DNA from: Ruminococcus flavefaciens
GTDB lineage: Bacteria; Bacillota; Clostridia; Oscillospirales; Ruminococcaceae
NCBI GenBank assembly: GCA_023667045.1
Contig: JAMPAU010000002.1
Location: forward strand, 62,001 to 126,000
Reading direction: 5' to 3'
Length of the DNA stretch: 64,000 nucleotides
In this document: one piece after another, positions 52,255 to 61,057 of the stretch
Numbering within the stretch: position 1 is the first letter of the stretch
Layout: every line of letters begins with the position of its first letter
The notes under the pieces: model-generated
What the model was told of the DNA's origin: nothing
The model's database searches: none
What the model saw: only the letters and a program-made list of their open reading frames with translations
Translations under genes and position numbers: made by a program

Positions 52255-52579
52255 GAGACGGGGCTTGTCACTGTCCGGCAGTGCGGACGGTTAAAAATCT
52301 TCTGTATTTTTAGAACGCTGTACAGCAGACTAATACGACATCGTGGGACGGCTGACAACATCTCTTGTATACAAGAGATACTCATACACAACTGCAATGA
52401 TACTAAAATCCCATGCTTGCAGAAACAAATTTTGCGTTTAAGATTTTACATATTATACGATTTGACAGTAAACCTGCTGTCAATATATAAGTGAGTGACT
52501 TTATGTCTGTAATGGTTTCTCATAATCATGTCTCATGCTGTTTTAAATTCTATCAACAGGAAAGGGGAGAGACATTTAT
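52255..52579 (+). repeat. Intergenic element copy 2, candidate structured RNA
   Basis: These 325 nt fill the gap between the two permease genes and are homologous to copy 1 with about 70 nt inserted. Stem 1 is GTCCG/CGGAC (52273-52277 with 52284-52288), stem 2 is a perfect 7-bp hairpin (52361-52367 with 52372-52378). Where copy 1 has T-A in stem 1, copy 2 has C-G; where copy 1 has C-G in stem 2, copy 2 has T-A. Both copies end GTCTGTAA...CAAGAAAGGGG-like, then GACATTTAT and ATG. Confidence 0.65.
52462..52489 (+). promoter_or_regulatory. Palindrome overlapping a possible internal promoter
   Basis: TTGACAG and CTGTCAA (52462-52468 and 52477-52483) form a perfect inverted repeat in the part unique to copy 2. 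Its left arm could serve as -35 with TATATA at 52484-52489 (16-bp spacer). It may instead be another hairpin of the element. Confidence 0.4.
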
Positions 52580-53401
52580 ATGAAAAAAACAATACCATAT
52601 ATATTCCTTACTGGGATAGCCGTATTCATGATATATCCTCTGCTGTGGCTTGTGGGGGCATCATTCAAGACAAATCAAGAGATATACAGCTCTGTGTGGT
52701 TTGTGCCGGAAAAGCTCGATTTCAGCGTTTACCTCAATGCATGGAAGACAAATACCGGCTATACTATGGGGCATTACTTCATGAATACTTTTATGGTAAT
52801 CATTCCGAAGACGGTATTTGCTGTGATGTCGTCGGTACTTGTCGCATACGGATTCGCAAGGTTTGACTTTCCGCTTAAAAAATTTTTCTTTTCCATGCTC
52901 ATGGTTGGTATGTTCATGCCAGCCATAGTAACCGTCATGCCGATGTATATGCTTTGGAATAAGCTTGGTTTTCTTGACAGCTACATACCGCTGACCGTGC
53001 CGTCGCTCTTTGCCTGTGAGGGAATGTTTGTATTCATACTGATACAGTTTTTCAAGGGAATACCGAAAGAAATCGACGAGGCTTCACGGCTTGACGGTTG
53101 CGGAACTCTCCGTACTCTTTTCTATGTGCTTGTTCCCAGCATAAAACCTGCTGTCATTTCGGTGGCGGTATTCAATTTCCTGTGGACTATGAATGACTTC
53201 CTCAATCCGCTTATTTTCATAAACTCCACCGAAAAATATACTCTCTCTCTTGCTCTGCGTACTTCGGTAGACAGCACCGGACAGGGCTATGAAGAATGCA
53301 AGATAATTGCAATGTCTGTTATCGGGCTTATACCGTCGGTAGCCGTATTTGCACTTGCACAGAAAAAATTTATAGGCATAACTACAGGGGGGCTTTCCTA
53401 A
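52580..53401 (+). CDS. Sugar ABC transporter permease (MalG/UgpE type)
   Basis: A 273-residue polytopic protein with six helices. The EAA motif is EIDEASRLDGCGTLRTLFYV (about 170-190). Its stop overlaps the GH105 start by 1 nt, so the two are translationally coupled. No ATPase gene follows. As for the rhamnogalacturonan importers of Bacillus, a shared MsmX-type ATPase encoded elsewhere may serve it (inference from the family). Confidence 0.92.
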   Translation: MKKTIPYIFLTGIAVFMIYPLLWLVGASFKTNQEIYSSVWFVPEKLDFSVYLNAWKTNTGYTMGHYFMNTFMVIIPKTVFAVMSSVLVAYGFARFDFPLKKFFFSMLMVGMFMPAIVTVMPMYMLWNKLGFLDSYIPLTVPSLFACEGMFVFILIQFFKGIPKEIDEASRLDGCGTLRTLFYVLVPSIKPAVISVAVFNFLWTMNDFLNPLIFINSTEKYTLSLALRTSVDSTGQGYEECKIIAMSVIGLIPSVAVFALAQKKFIGITTGGLS

Positions 53402-54546
53402 TGAACGCAATCGCCGACAGAATCGCCGGAGCTTATATCGAAAAAATAATACTGCCGTCTGACCCGCTTTTCCCGATATGGAACAGGGAAAACTTCGTCT
53501 TTCGGAAAACTGCTAAGTGGAATTACATTGACAACTGCATGATAAAAGCCGTGACAATGCTCTATGAGCTTGCCGGAAAAAAATGTCTGCTTGACTATGC
53601 CGTGCGGTTTATGGATTCATACGTGGGAGAGGACGGAAGTATTCCCACCATGAATATCAGCGATTTCAACCTTGACAACATAAACGGCGGTAAGAATCTG
53701 ATATATCTTTTCCGGAAGACAGGAGACGAACGCTATAAAAATGCCCTTGCAAAAATATACTCTCAGCTTGAAAAACAGCCACGTCTTGCAAACGGCAACT
53801 TCTGGCACAAGGGCATTTATCCGTATCAGATATGGCTTGACGGCGTTTACATGGCTCTGCCCTTTATGGCTGAATATGCTGTACTTGCCGGAGATACCGG
53901 AATTTATGACGACATATACAGTCAGCTTGAAAATATCCGCCGTCTTATGCGTGACAGCAGAACAGGGCTTTACTTTCACGGATATGATGAAAAATTATCT
54001 CAGTGCTGGGCAGACCGCCGGACAGGTCTTTCACATGAGTTCTGGCTTAGGTCTATGGGCTGGCTCTGTGCCGGACTTGCCGACCTGTGCGGAACAGTCC
54101 CCGAAAGCAATCGCCTTTATGCTCTCTCCGCAGGAATGCTTGACGGTCTTCTGATGTCTCTTTCCCGATATGCAAACCCCGACGGTACTTTATGTCAGTT
54201 GCCGGCAAAACCGGAAGTTGCAGGAAATTACCCCGAAACAAGCGGTACTTTGCTGTATGCGTATTCTGCCGTGAAGTCGTACCGCATGGAGATTTCCGGA
54301 AAAGATATACTTGAATCGGGATTAAAAGCTTTTAATGCCGTAATAGAAAAATATATACAGTATGAAGATATTCCAGTGCTGAATAATATATGTCTCATGG
54401 CAGGACTGGGCGGTGCGAAAAACCGTGACGGCTCGGAAAGATACTATCTCGGCGAAAGGATAGTTTCAAATGACGCAAAGGGCATAGCGCCTTATCTTAT
54501 GGCATACGCTGAAATCAAAAGAATGGACAGTGAAAAATATGAATGA
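53401..54546 (+). CDS. GH105 unsaturated glucuronyl/galacturonyl hydrolase (YteR-like)
   Basis: A 381-residue (alpha/alpha)6-barrel enzyme without a signal peptide, so cytoplasmic. Family segments are WNYIDNCMIKAV, FWHKGIYPYQIWLDGVYMALPF with the catalytic Asp, HEFWLRSMGWLCAGLAD and YPETSGTLLYAYS. GH105 removes the unsaturated uronic acid from lyase products of pectin or rhamnogalacturonan. The ABC importer before it would bring these in. ATG at 53401 overlaps the permease stop. A longer upstream frame was rejected. Confidence 0.88.
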   Translation: MNAIADRIAGAYIEKIILPSDPLFPIWNRENFVFRKTAKWNYIDNCMIKAVTMLYELAGKKCLLDYAVRFMDSYVGEDGSIPTMNISDFNLDNINGGKNLIYLFRKTGDERYKNALAKIYSQLEKQPRLANGNFWHKGIYPYQIWLDGVYMALPFMAEYAVLAGDTGIYDDIYSQLENIRRLMRDSRTGLYFHGYDEKLSQCWADRRTGLSHEFWLRSMGWLCAGLADLCGTVPESNRLYALSAGMLDGLLMSLSRYANPDGTLCQLPAKPEVAGNYPETSGTLLYAYSAVKSYRMEISGKDILESGLKAFNAVIEKYIQYEDIPVLNNICLMAGLGGAKNRDGSERYYLGERIVSNDAKGIAPYLMAYAEIKRMDSEKYE

Positions 54547-55081
54547 ACGTCTTGACAGGATAAAAGCTAAATTAATTTACAATCTGGGAAAATGCAACGA
54601 AAAATACTACAAGAGGAATGACAGATTGTCACTTAATCCGCCGTTGTCTATGGAAAAAATCCATGAGTTTGAATCAAGGTATAATATAAGGCTTCCGGCG
54701 GAACTGGTGGCATTTTATACACAGATTGCGGACGGTGCATGGATTGTCACACCGCTTAACTATGAGGAAAATAAGCTCTATTCATTCGACGAGTGGATTT
54801 TTGATAAAGATTTAATCAGCAGGGATTTTGAAGTCGAAAAAGAAATGGTGTATGATGAGTTTGATGAAATACTGAATAACGGCGGAAACTTTGATTTTCT
54901 GTATTGCGGAACGGTCGAGCTTATGGACTTAGGCTGTGCGGAAAATTATAAGATTGTCGTCAATGGCAGACATTACGGCGAGATATTCGCTGACTGCGAA
55001 ATGTGGTTGCCGTTTACAGGTATGAATCTTCTTGACATGATAGAAAATGCTCTTGACGGCAACGACGAATTTATAGCATAA
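54539..55081 (+). CDS. SMI1/KNR4 (SUKH) family protein
   Basis: A 180-residue soluble protein. The SUKH core is visible as MEKIHEFESRYNIRLPAELV followed by FYTQIADGA, with later MDLGCAENYKIVV. SUKH proteins are often immunity proteins against toxins, but single copies have varied, unknown roles. Its start overlaps the end of GH105 by 8 nt. No toxin gene is nearby. GTG at 54530 is an alternative start. Confidence 0.75.
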   Translation: MNERLDRIKAKLIYNLGKCNEKYYKRNDRLSLNPPLSMEKIHEFESRYNIRLPAELVAFYTQIADGAWIVTPLNYEENKLYSFDEWIFDKDLISRDFEVEKEMVYDEFDEILNNGGNFDFLYCGTVELMDLGCAENYKIVVNGRHYGEIFADCEMWLPFTGMNLLDMIENALDGNDEFIA

Positions 55082-55115
55082 ACCGCTCCTTTCGTGTGGT
55101 GGATAAAAAATTATA

Positions 55116-55214
55116 CCCCCCTAATTCAAATTATCCCCCCTAATACTATGAACCGATTTGAATTGCAACCAAAATTCCGTTATAATTCATAATTCTGCAT
55201 TCTTAATTATTAAT
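55116..55214. repeat. Short repeats in the gap after the SUKH gene
   Basis: CCCCCCTAAT occurs twice (55116-55125, 55135-55144). ATAATTCATAAT (55182-55193) and TGCATTCTTAATTATTAAT (55196-55214) match sequences in the tandem repeat at 43607-43618 and 43873-43891. The shared words suggest remnants of one dispersed element. Confidence 0.45.
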
Positions 55215-55220
55215 AAAAAA

Positions 55221-55241
55221 AGACAGTCGCAGTGACTGTCT
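55221..55241. terminator. Bidirectional terminator
   Basis: A perfect 8-bp stem AGACAGTC/GACTGTCT has A- and T-runs on both sides. It ends the importer unit and the minus-strand tcdA unit. Confidence 0.85.
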
Positions 55242-55247
55242 CTTTTT

Positions 55248-55934
55248 TTATTTTTTTATAAGGTCTTTTATAACTTCTCCGGCTATTATCAGTCCGGCAA
55301 CCGACGGCACAAAGGCATTTGAGGCTGGGAAGTCCGGTCTGCTTATAACCGGCTGTTCCTTTGAGTAGACTACTTTAAGATTCTTAACTCCACGCTTTTT
55401 GAGTTCACGTCTCATCACACGGGAAAGCGGACATACGGACGTTTTATATATATCGGCTACTTCAAAAGCCGTCGGGTCGAGCTTGTTTCCTGCTCCCATT
55501 GAACTTATCATCGGTACGCCGACTTCTTGTGAACGCATGATTATTTCTATTTTTCCTGTCACCGTGTCGATAGCGTCAACGACGTAATCATACAGCGAGA
55601 AGTCAATCATGTGTGAGGTGTCCGGCATAAAGAAGATATTATACGGAGTTATTTTGCAGTCGGGGTTAATATCAAGCAGACGTTTCACAGCCGACTGGGT
55701 TTTAGGCATTCCTACGGCACTAAGAGTGGCGAAAATCTGCCTGTTGATGTTGCTCATGCATACTTCGTCATTGTCGATGAGGTCTATAGCACCTATACCG
55801 GAGCGTACAAGAGCCTCAGCGACGTGACCGCCTACACCGCCTATTCCGAAAACCGCAACACGAGCCTTTTGCAGAGTTTCCATTGCCTCTGAACCCAGCA
55901 GTATTTCTGTACGCTGAAACTGTTCCTGTATCAT
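55248..55934 (-). CDS. tcdA: tRNA threonylcarbamoyladenosine dehydratase
   Basis: A 228-residue ThiF/E1-like enzyme that cyclises t6A37 of tRNA to ct6A with ATP. The nucleotide motif is VFGIGGVGGHVAEALVRSG. Others are IDLIDNDEVCMSNINRQIFA, VDAIDTVTGKIEI and the C-terminal FVPSVAGLIIAGEVI. Length is slightly shorter than in E. coli but complete. It overlaps the ychF stop by 4 nt. Confidence 0.9.
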   Translation of the reverse strand: MIQEQFQRTEILLGSEAMETLQKARVAVFGIGGVGGHVAEALVRSGIGAIDLIDNDEVCMSNINRQIFATLSAVGMPKTQSAVKRLLDINPDCKITPYNIFFMPDTSHMIDFSLYDYVVDAIDTVTGKIEIIMRSQEVGVPMISSMGAGNKLDPTAFEVADIYKTSVCPLSRVMRRELKKRGVKNLKVVYSKEQPVISRPDFPASNAFVPSVAGLIIAGEVIKDLIKK

Positions 55935-57025
55935 ACGTTAAACCTAAAAAGAACTATATCGCCGTCCTGCATTACGTACTCTTTGCCCTCAAGGCGTACA
56001 AGACCCTTTTCTTTAGCGGAAGCCATAGTACCGCATGACATGAGGTCATCAAAAGATACCACTTCTGCACGGATAAATCCCTTTTCAAAGTCCGTATGGA
56101 TTTTTCCGGCAGCCTGCGGAGCTTTAGTGCCTTTGGTGATAGTCCATGCACGGACTTCCTGTTTTCCGGCGGTAAGATAAGAAATAAGTCCGAGAAGTGA
56201 ATATCCCTCTTTGATTATTCTGTTGAGACCGGAGACTTCGAGACCGAGTTCAGCCAGAAACTCTTTCTTTTCCTCGTCTGTCATATCGGAGATTTCGGCT
56301 TCCGTCTGAGCGCATATCGGGAGTACGGCGGAGTGTTCAGATTCAGCAAGTCCGCATACGCTTTTGTAGTTTTCGTTTGTCTCGATATTGTTCATGAAAT
56401 CATCTTCGCTTAGGTTAGCGGCATAGATGACAGGCTTTGCGGAGAGCAGGGGAGTTGACTTTATCATTTCCCTTTCGTCTTCAGTAAAATCAAACCCACG
56501 TGCCGACTTGCCGTTTTCAAGATGTTCTTTCAGCCTTTCAAGGAAGTCTATTTCAGCGAGATATTTCTTGTCGCCCTTTACGGCTTTTTTTGCACGGTCT
56601 ATACGCCTTTCTACCATTTCAATATCAGAGAAGATAAGTTCGAGGTTTATAGTTTCTATGTCACGGAGAGGGTTTATATTTCCGTCAACATGGATAATAT
56701 TCGGGTCTTCAAAGCACCTTACGACGTGTACAATAGCGTCCACCTCACGTATATCAGCAAGGAACTTATTGCCGAGACCCTCACCCTTAGAAGCACCTTT
56801 TACAAGACCGGCGATGTCTACAAATTCAAGGGTAGCCGGAGTAAATTTATCCGGTTCGTACATTTCGGCGAGTTTGTCAAGTCTCTCGTCCGGAACAGAC
56901 ACAATGCCCACGTTCTTGTCGATAGTGCAGAAAGGATAGTTTGCGGATTCAGCACCTGCATTTGTGAGAGCGTTAAATAGTGTGCTTTTGCCTACATTAG
57001 GCAGACCAACCATACCAAGTTTCAT
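55931..57025 (-). CDS. ychF: Ribosome-binding ATPase YchF
   Basis: A 364-residue TRAFAC-class ATPase. The P-loop is GLPNVGKSTLFNAL, followed by NYPFCTIDKNVG, VDIAGLVKGASKGEGLGNKF and the specificity motif NLSE. The TGS domain is at the C-terminus (RAWTITKGTKAPQAAGKIHTD in two parts). ATG at 57025 gives the usual start MKLGMVGLPN. TTG at 57034 sits nearer to AAAGGA and is an alternative. It lies 22 nt after the EAL-protein gene and overlaps tcdA. Confidence 0.95.
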   Translation of the reverse strand: MKLGMVGLPNVGKSTLFNALTNAGAESANYPFCTIDKNVGIVSVPDERLDKLAEMYEPDKFTPATLEFVDIAGLVKGASKGEGLGNKFLADIREVDAIVHVVRCFEDPNIIHVDGNINPLRDIETINLELIFSDIEMVERRIDRAKKAVKGDKKYLAEIDFLERLKEHLENGKSARGFDFTEDEREMIKSTPLLSAKPVIYAANLSEDDFMNNIETNENYKSVCGLAESEHSAVLPICAQTEAEISDMTDEEKKEFLAELGLEVSGLNRIIKEGYSLLGLISYLTAGKQEVRAWTITKGTKAPQAAGKIHTDFEKGFIRAEVVSFDDLMSCGTMASAKEKGLVRLEGKEYVMQDGDIVLFRFNV

Positions 57026-57046
57026 ATTTTTCAAAAGTCCTTTCGG

Positions 57047-59779
57047 TTAAGATTTATGATTAATCCGCTTGTTGTTAACGAGCGAATCAACTGTTGAGTT
57101 TATAATCTGAATTTCGCTGTCAGAGCCTATATCACGGGGATTTCCGGCGAGTATTTTCATCTGCACAGCAGAGCCGGAGATTATTACTTTTCCCTCACCC
57201 TGTACCGTGCCAATGCCTGTCACCTCGTCGCCCTCAGAATCAATACTGATTTCGGCGTTTTCGGTTCTTGTGTTTACATTGCCCTGCACAGCACCTATAC
57301 ATGAGTGATTAGCAGAACGCATTTTCATGGCTATTTTACCGCCGTCTATGATAACACTGCCGTCTCCGTCTTCCAGTACGCCTATACCGACAGCTTGCGC
57401 TCCGGTACAGAAAATCCTTGTATCAGCAGAACTTGTCACAGACGTTATGCCTCTGAAACTTCCTATTCCGGCTATTCTTATTCCGGAGCAGTTAATATCA
57501 AGACTGCATTTGTCGGAGATATTTATAACTGAATCGCCGTTGAAGCTACCCACAGCAAGCCCGTTGTGAGTATGCATATGTATTTTTATTTTGCCGGAAA
57601 CAATATTTATCTCTGAATCGTCTTCATTGAATCCACCGCCGATACAGATAGTCTCAATGCCGTTTGCGATGATTTCAAGACTTCCGGACATATCTATTTT
57701 TATATCGCCGTAACTGTGGTCATAGTCGTTTCCTATTCCTATACTTTCGGGGGACTGGCAGTCAATAATCAGACTGCCCTTTCCAGTCATCTCAAACTGC
57801 GACCCCATAGGTACATATATTCCGGCATAACCGAGCCTGTTAGTCTTTACGACATTGAGTGAGAGCCTTGCATATTCCCCGACAGAAATTGACGGTCTGC
57901 CGTTTCCGCTTATTATGTTTACGTTTTTAAGAGTGAGATCACAGCTATGATTATCCATGACAGATATATTCATTTTAATCTGTCTCTGAGGGTCGCCGGA
58001 TATAGTGAGTTTGCTCTGATATATGTGAATGTCCGTGTATTTTTCAAGGGCGAGTTTCAGCAGGTCTATTTCCGTATCGGTCTGTGCATTGTAGATTTTT
58101 TTTGCACCTTCCGGACGGGATTCAAGGTTTGTGTTTATGATTTCGTCTCTTACCTCTGCCGGAATGTCTTTCAGAAAAGCCGGACGGGGTTTTGATATAT
58201 AGTAGCCTTGCACGAGGTCAACGCCCAGACGGATAACTGTTTTCATTTCCTGTACTGTCTCTACGCATTCGGCAATGGATTTAAGCTTGTTTTCGTGGCA
58301 GAAATCTATAACCTGTGTAACAAGCTGTTGTTTTTTTAGGTCGTTGTGAATATCGCTGATAAGAGAGCGGTCTATCTTTATGTAGTCCGGAGCATATTTC
58401 AGAAGATTAGAGCTGTTTGAATAGCCTGTGCCGTAATCGTCAATAGCGAGCTGGGCGTGTATAAATTCACAGCGTTTTTTCAGAGTGTTTATAATTTTTC
58501 GGGTTGAAGAACTTTCCTCTACTATTTCCACCACTGTTTTTTCGAGGAGTTCGCCGTAATTAAGATATAGTTCATTGAAGTCGTCGTCCGTAAGTATGTG
58601 TGACGGTATGCAGTTTATAAATAGCTTGCGTTTCTTGAATACATTTTTGTTTTTGCTGATAATCCGGAGAGTATTGAAGAAAGTCATTTTTTCCACTGCA
58701 TAGAGAGCGTTTTGTTCTTCAGCTATGCGAAGAATCTGTTTCGGGGACATTCTTGTATCTCCGGTAGTTCTCATAAGAGCTTCATAGGCGATAATTTCAC
58801 CGGTGTGTGTATCGGCGATAGGCTGGAAATAATATGTGATAAGGTTATTGCGGATTATATTAAGAAGAATCTGTGCGTTTTTGTAGGAATCTTCCTCACG
58901 TACATAGCTTTCGTCAGAGAACCAGTTTATAACGCTCCGTCTTGAGTTTCTTGCCTCATACAGTGCAAACTCCGAGTAGTTCACGAGCGTGTTGAAGTCT
59001 GTAGCCTCATCGGGATATGATACACAGCCTATTGAAAGGCTCAGACTGCTTTTATCTGAAATATCTATTATCTCGCCGAAATCGTCCGTGAGGGTGCAGT
59101 TTCTTACAGATTCGTCCATGCTGTTTAGCAGGTTGCAGACAGTCATTTTATCGCAGTCATAGAAAAAGACATATATTTCATAATTCGACCGTGAGCCGAT
59201 AATGATATTCGGGCTTGCAAATCCTTGTATTGTCTCAGCGACAGAGGCTATGCAGTTGTTTGTATTATCTACAGTAAGGAAAGAGCCGAGTTTTTCAATG
59301 CCGTTTATATATACAGCACCAAGAAAACACTGCCTTGTGCCTGTCATGCACTTTTTAACTTTCTGTGAGAATGAGGCATAGGACGGCAGATGTGTCACTG
59401 GGTCAAATTCAATAGTCTCACGGTTTTTTTCAGACTTTTCAATCTGCCGTGTAAAGTCCTGAACAAATCCGAGCCATTCGTTGCTGTTTTCGTATATATT
59501 CATTTTTATGTATCGGGTATGGTTTCCGGCGGTAAAGCTGTATATATGCTTTTGGTCTTCAACAGGATTCTTTGAAATTTTTTCAAGCAGATTAAAAAAT
59601 TCAAATTCGTTAAGTTTTTCGCTTTTGCAGGCAAGCATTTTGCGTGCCACAGGGTCGAGGTATGCTGTTTTGTTTTGCGATATATATGTAAATGCACCTA
59701 TATTTCCCATAAATTTCTGGAATATCAGCCAGTCGTTGCTCAGTGACGGCGGATTTGTTTCAAGATTGAAAATGCTCAT
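57047..59779 (-). CDS. PAS-GGDEF-EAL protein with C-terminal beta-helix-like domain
   Basis: A 910-residue cytoplasmic protein. Residues 15-115 are PAS-like. A GGDEF fold (120-290) has lost its signature (SRSNYE in place of GGDEF), so it is no cyclase. The EAL domain (300-535) keeps YEALMR, FINCIPSH, VVEIVEES, IDDYGTGYSNSS, KIDRSLI, ECVET and GYYISKP, so c-di-GMP hydrolysis is plausible. The last 320 residues form about 8 repeats of roughly 36 residues of the type x-I-G-I-G...G-x-I-x-I-x-G-G, as in beta-helices. ATG 59779 follows GAGGGG, so the upstream ATG (59815) was rejected. Confidence 0.85.
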   Translation of the reverse strand: MSIFNLETNPPSLSNDWLIFQKFMGNIGAFTYISQNKTAYLDPVARKMLACKSEKLNEFEFFNLLEKISKNPVEDQKHIYSFTAGNHTRYIKMNIYENSNEWLGFVQDFTRQIEKSEKNRETIEFDPVTHLPSYASFSQKVKKCMTGTRQCFLGAVYINGIEKLGSFLTVDNTNNCIASVAETIQGFASPNIIIGSRSNYEIYVFFYDCDKMTVCNLLNSMDESVRNCTLTDDFGEIIDISDKSSLSLSIGCVSYPDEATDFNTLVNYSEFALYEARNSRRSVINWFSDESYVREEDSYKNAQILLNIIRNNLITYYFQPIADTHTGEIIAYEALMRTTGDTRMSPKQILRIAEEQNALYAVEKMTFFNTLRIISKNKNVFKKRKLFINCIPSHILTDDDFNELYLNYGELLEKTVVEIVEESSSTRKIINTLKKRCEFIHAQLAIDDYGTGYSNSSNLLKYAPDYIKIDRSLISDIHNDLKKQQLVTQVIDFCHENKLKSIAECVETVQEMKTVIRLGVDLVQGYYISKPRPAFLKDIPAEVRDEIINTNLESRPEGAKKIYNAQTDTEIDLLKLALEKYTDIHIYQSKLTISGDPQRQIKMNISVMDNHSCDLTLKNVNIISGNGRPSISVGEYARLSLNVVKTNRLGYAGIYVPMGSQFEMTGKGSLIIDCQSPESIGIGNDYDHSYGDIKIDMSGSLEIIANGIETICIGGGFNEDDSEINIVSGKIKIHMHTHNGLAVGSFNGDSVINISDKCSLDINCSGIRIAGIGSFRGITSVTSSADTRIFCTGAQAVGIGVLEDGDGSVIIDGGKIAMKMRSANHSCIGAVQGNVNTRTENAEISIDSEGDEVTGIGTVQGEGKVIISGSAVQMKILAGNPRDIGSDSEIQIINSTVDSLVNNKRINHKS

Positions 59780-59861
59780 AAGTCCCCTCTTTACTACAGA
59801 CAGCAGTTTCTGCATTTTTCGGTATGCAGATTACCGTGATTAATAAACGATATTTTTATAT

Positions 59862-59890
59862 ATTATACATCATAATTCATAAAATGTCAA
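59862..59890 (-). promoter_or_regulatory. Promoter of the EAL gene
   Basis: On the minus strand: -35 TTGACA (59890-59885), 17-bp spacer, -10 TATAAT (59867-59862): perfect consensus. It may also serve ychF and tcdA. Confidence 0.85.
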
Positions 59891-59903
59891 TAAAAAATAT
59901 AAA

Positions 59904-59925
59904 AGCCGTCCCATAAGAGACGGCT
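59904..59925 (-). terminator. Terminator after rpoD
   Basis: Arms AGCCGTC/GACGGCT (59904-59910 with 59919-59925), followed on the minus strand by TTTATATTTTTT. Confidence 0.75.
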
Positions 59926-59937
59926 GTATGTAGAGTT

Positions 59938-61020
59938 TCAGTCAAGGAAGTCCTTGACCTTTTTGCTTCTGCTCGGGTGGCGTAACTTTCTGAGAGCCTT
60001 TGCTTCAATCTGTCTTATACGTTCACGGGTAACATCAAAACGCTGACCCACTTCTTCGAGGGTGCGTGTTTTGCCGTCATCGAGACCGAAACGCAGTTTG
60101 AGTACTTTAGCTTCACGGTCTGTGAGGGTAGAAAGAACCTCGTTGAGCTGTTCTTTCAGCAGAGTATGAGAGGCTGCTTCAGCAGGAGCAGGGGCATCAT
60201 CGTCCGGTATAAAGTCGCCGAGATGGCTGTCTTCTTCTTCGCCTATAGGGGTTTCCAGTGAGACAGGGTCTTGTGCTACACGCATTATTTCACGTACCTT
60301 GTCAACAGGCATATTCAGTCTTTCGGCTATTTCTTCGGGTGATGGGTCGTGACCGTTTTCGTGGAGCAACTGACTTGAAACTTTCTTTACCTTTGTTATA
60401 GTCTCAACCATGTGTACGGGGATTCTGATAGTTCTTGCCTGGTCGGCAATAGCACGTGTTATAGCCTGTCTAATCCACCACGTAGCATACGTGGAGAACT
60501 TAAAGCCCTTAGTATAGTCAAATTTTTCCACTGCCTTTATAAGACCTAAATTACCCTCTTGAATCAAATCAAGGAACTGCATACCTCTGCCGACGTATTT
60601 TTTAGCGATTGAAACAACAAGCCTAAGGTTTGCTTCAGATAGTCTTTTTTTTGCATAGGGGTCGCCCTTGTTCATACGCTGTGCGAGTTCAATTTCTTCT
60701 TCAGTGGTGAGCAGGGGAACACGTCCGATTTCTTTGAGGTAGATTTTAACAGGGTCGTCAATGGCTATGCCCTCAGTGGAGAGAGCCATTTCCAAATCGT
60801 CTGTCATAGTGGAATCCATACCTATTTTAATATCGGAGTCAATGTTCATATCCTCTACAATTTCAATATTGAGGTTTTCGCAGGTATCATAGAAAGTATT
60901 AAGCTGGTCAACGTCGAAATCAAGTTCCTCGAGAGCGTCCGTGATTTCTTTGGTAGTGAGTTTACCGGTAGTCTTGCCCTTTTCCATGAGAGCGTCAATG
61001 GTAGTTTTTTTGTTTTCCAT
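59938..61020 (-). CDS. rpoD: RNA polymerase primary sigma factor
   Basis: A 360-residue sigma-70 factor. Region 1.2 ([21 protein letters not shown]), region 2 ([20 protein letters not shown] and [19 protein letters not shown]) for -10 recognition, region 3 (HMVETITKV) and region 4 ([20 protein letters not shown]) for -35 recognition are all present. Its specificity agrees with the many TTGACA/TATAAT promoters in the window. ATG at 61020 follows AGGAGG. The longer frame from 61050 is unsupported. Order dgt-dnaG-rpoD. Confidence 0.97.
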   Translation of the reverse strand: MENKKTTIDALMEKGKTTGKLTTKEITDALEELDFDVDQLNTFYDTCENLNIEIVEDMNIDSDIKIGMDSTMTDDLEMALSTEGIAIDDPVKIYLKEIGRVPLLTTEEEIELAQRMNKGDPYAKKRLSEANLRLVVSIAKKYVGRGMQFLDLIQEGNLGLIKAVEKFDYTKGFKFSTYATWWIRQAITRAIADQARTIRIPVHMVETITKVKKVSSQLLHENGHDPSPEEIAERLNMPVDKVREIMRVAQDPVSLETPIGEEEDSHLGDFIPDDDAPAPAEAASHTLLKEQLNEVLSTLTDREAKVLKLRFGLDDGKTRTLEEVGQRFDVTRERIRQIEAKALRKLRHPSRSKKVKDFLD

Positions 61021-61057
61021 AAAAATACCTCCTGTTTTTTGTGAGTCCATATTTTAT

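Noticed and set aside
51096..52579. Known sugar riboswitch or T-box in the permease gaps
   Set aside because: No conserved core of a riboswitch class or T-box sequence was recognised, so the elements were left unnamed.
54539..55081. Toxin-immunity locus
   Set aside because: The SUKH protein has no polymorphic toxin or secretion gene near it; a family name alone does not support a toxin system.
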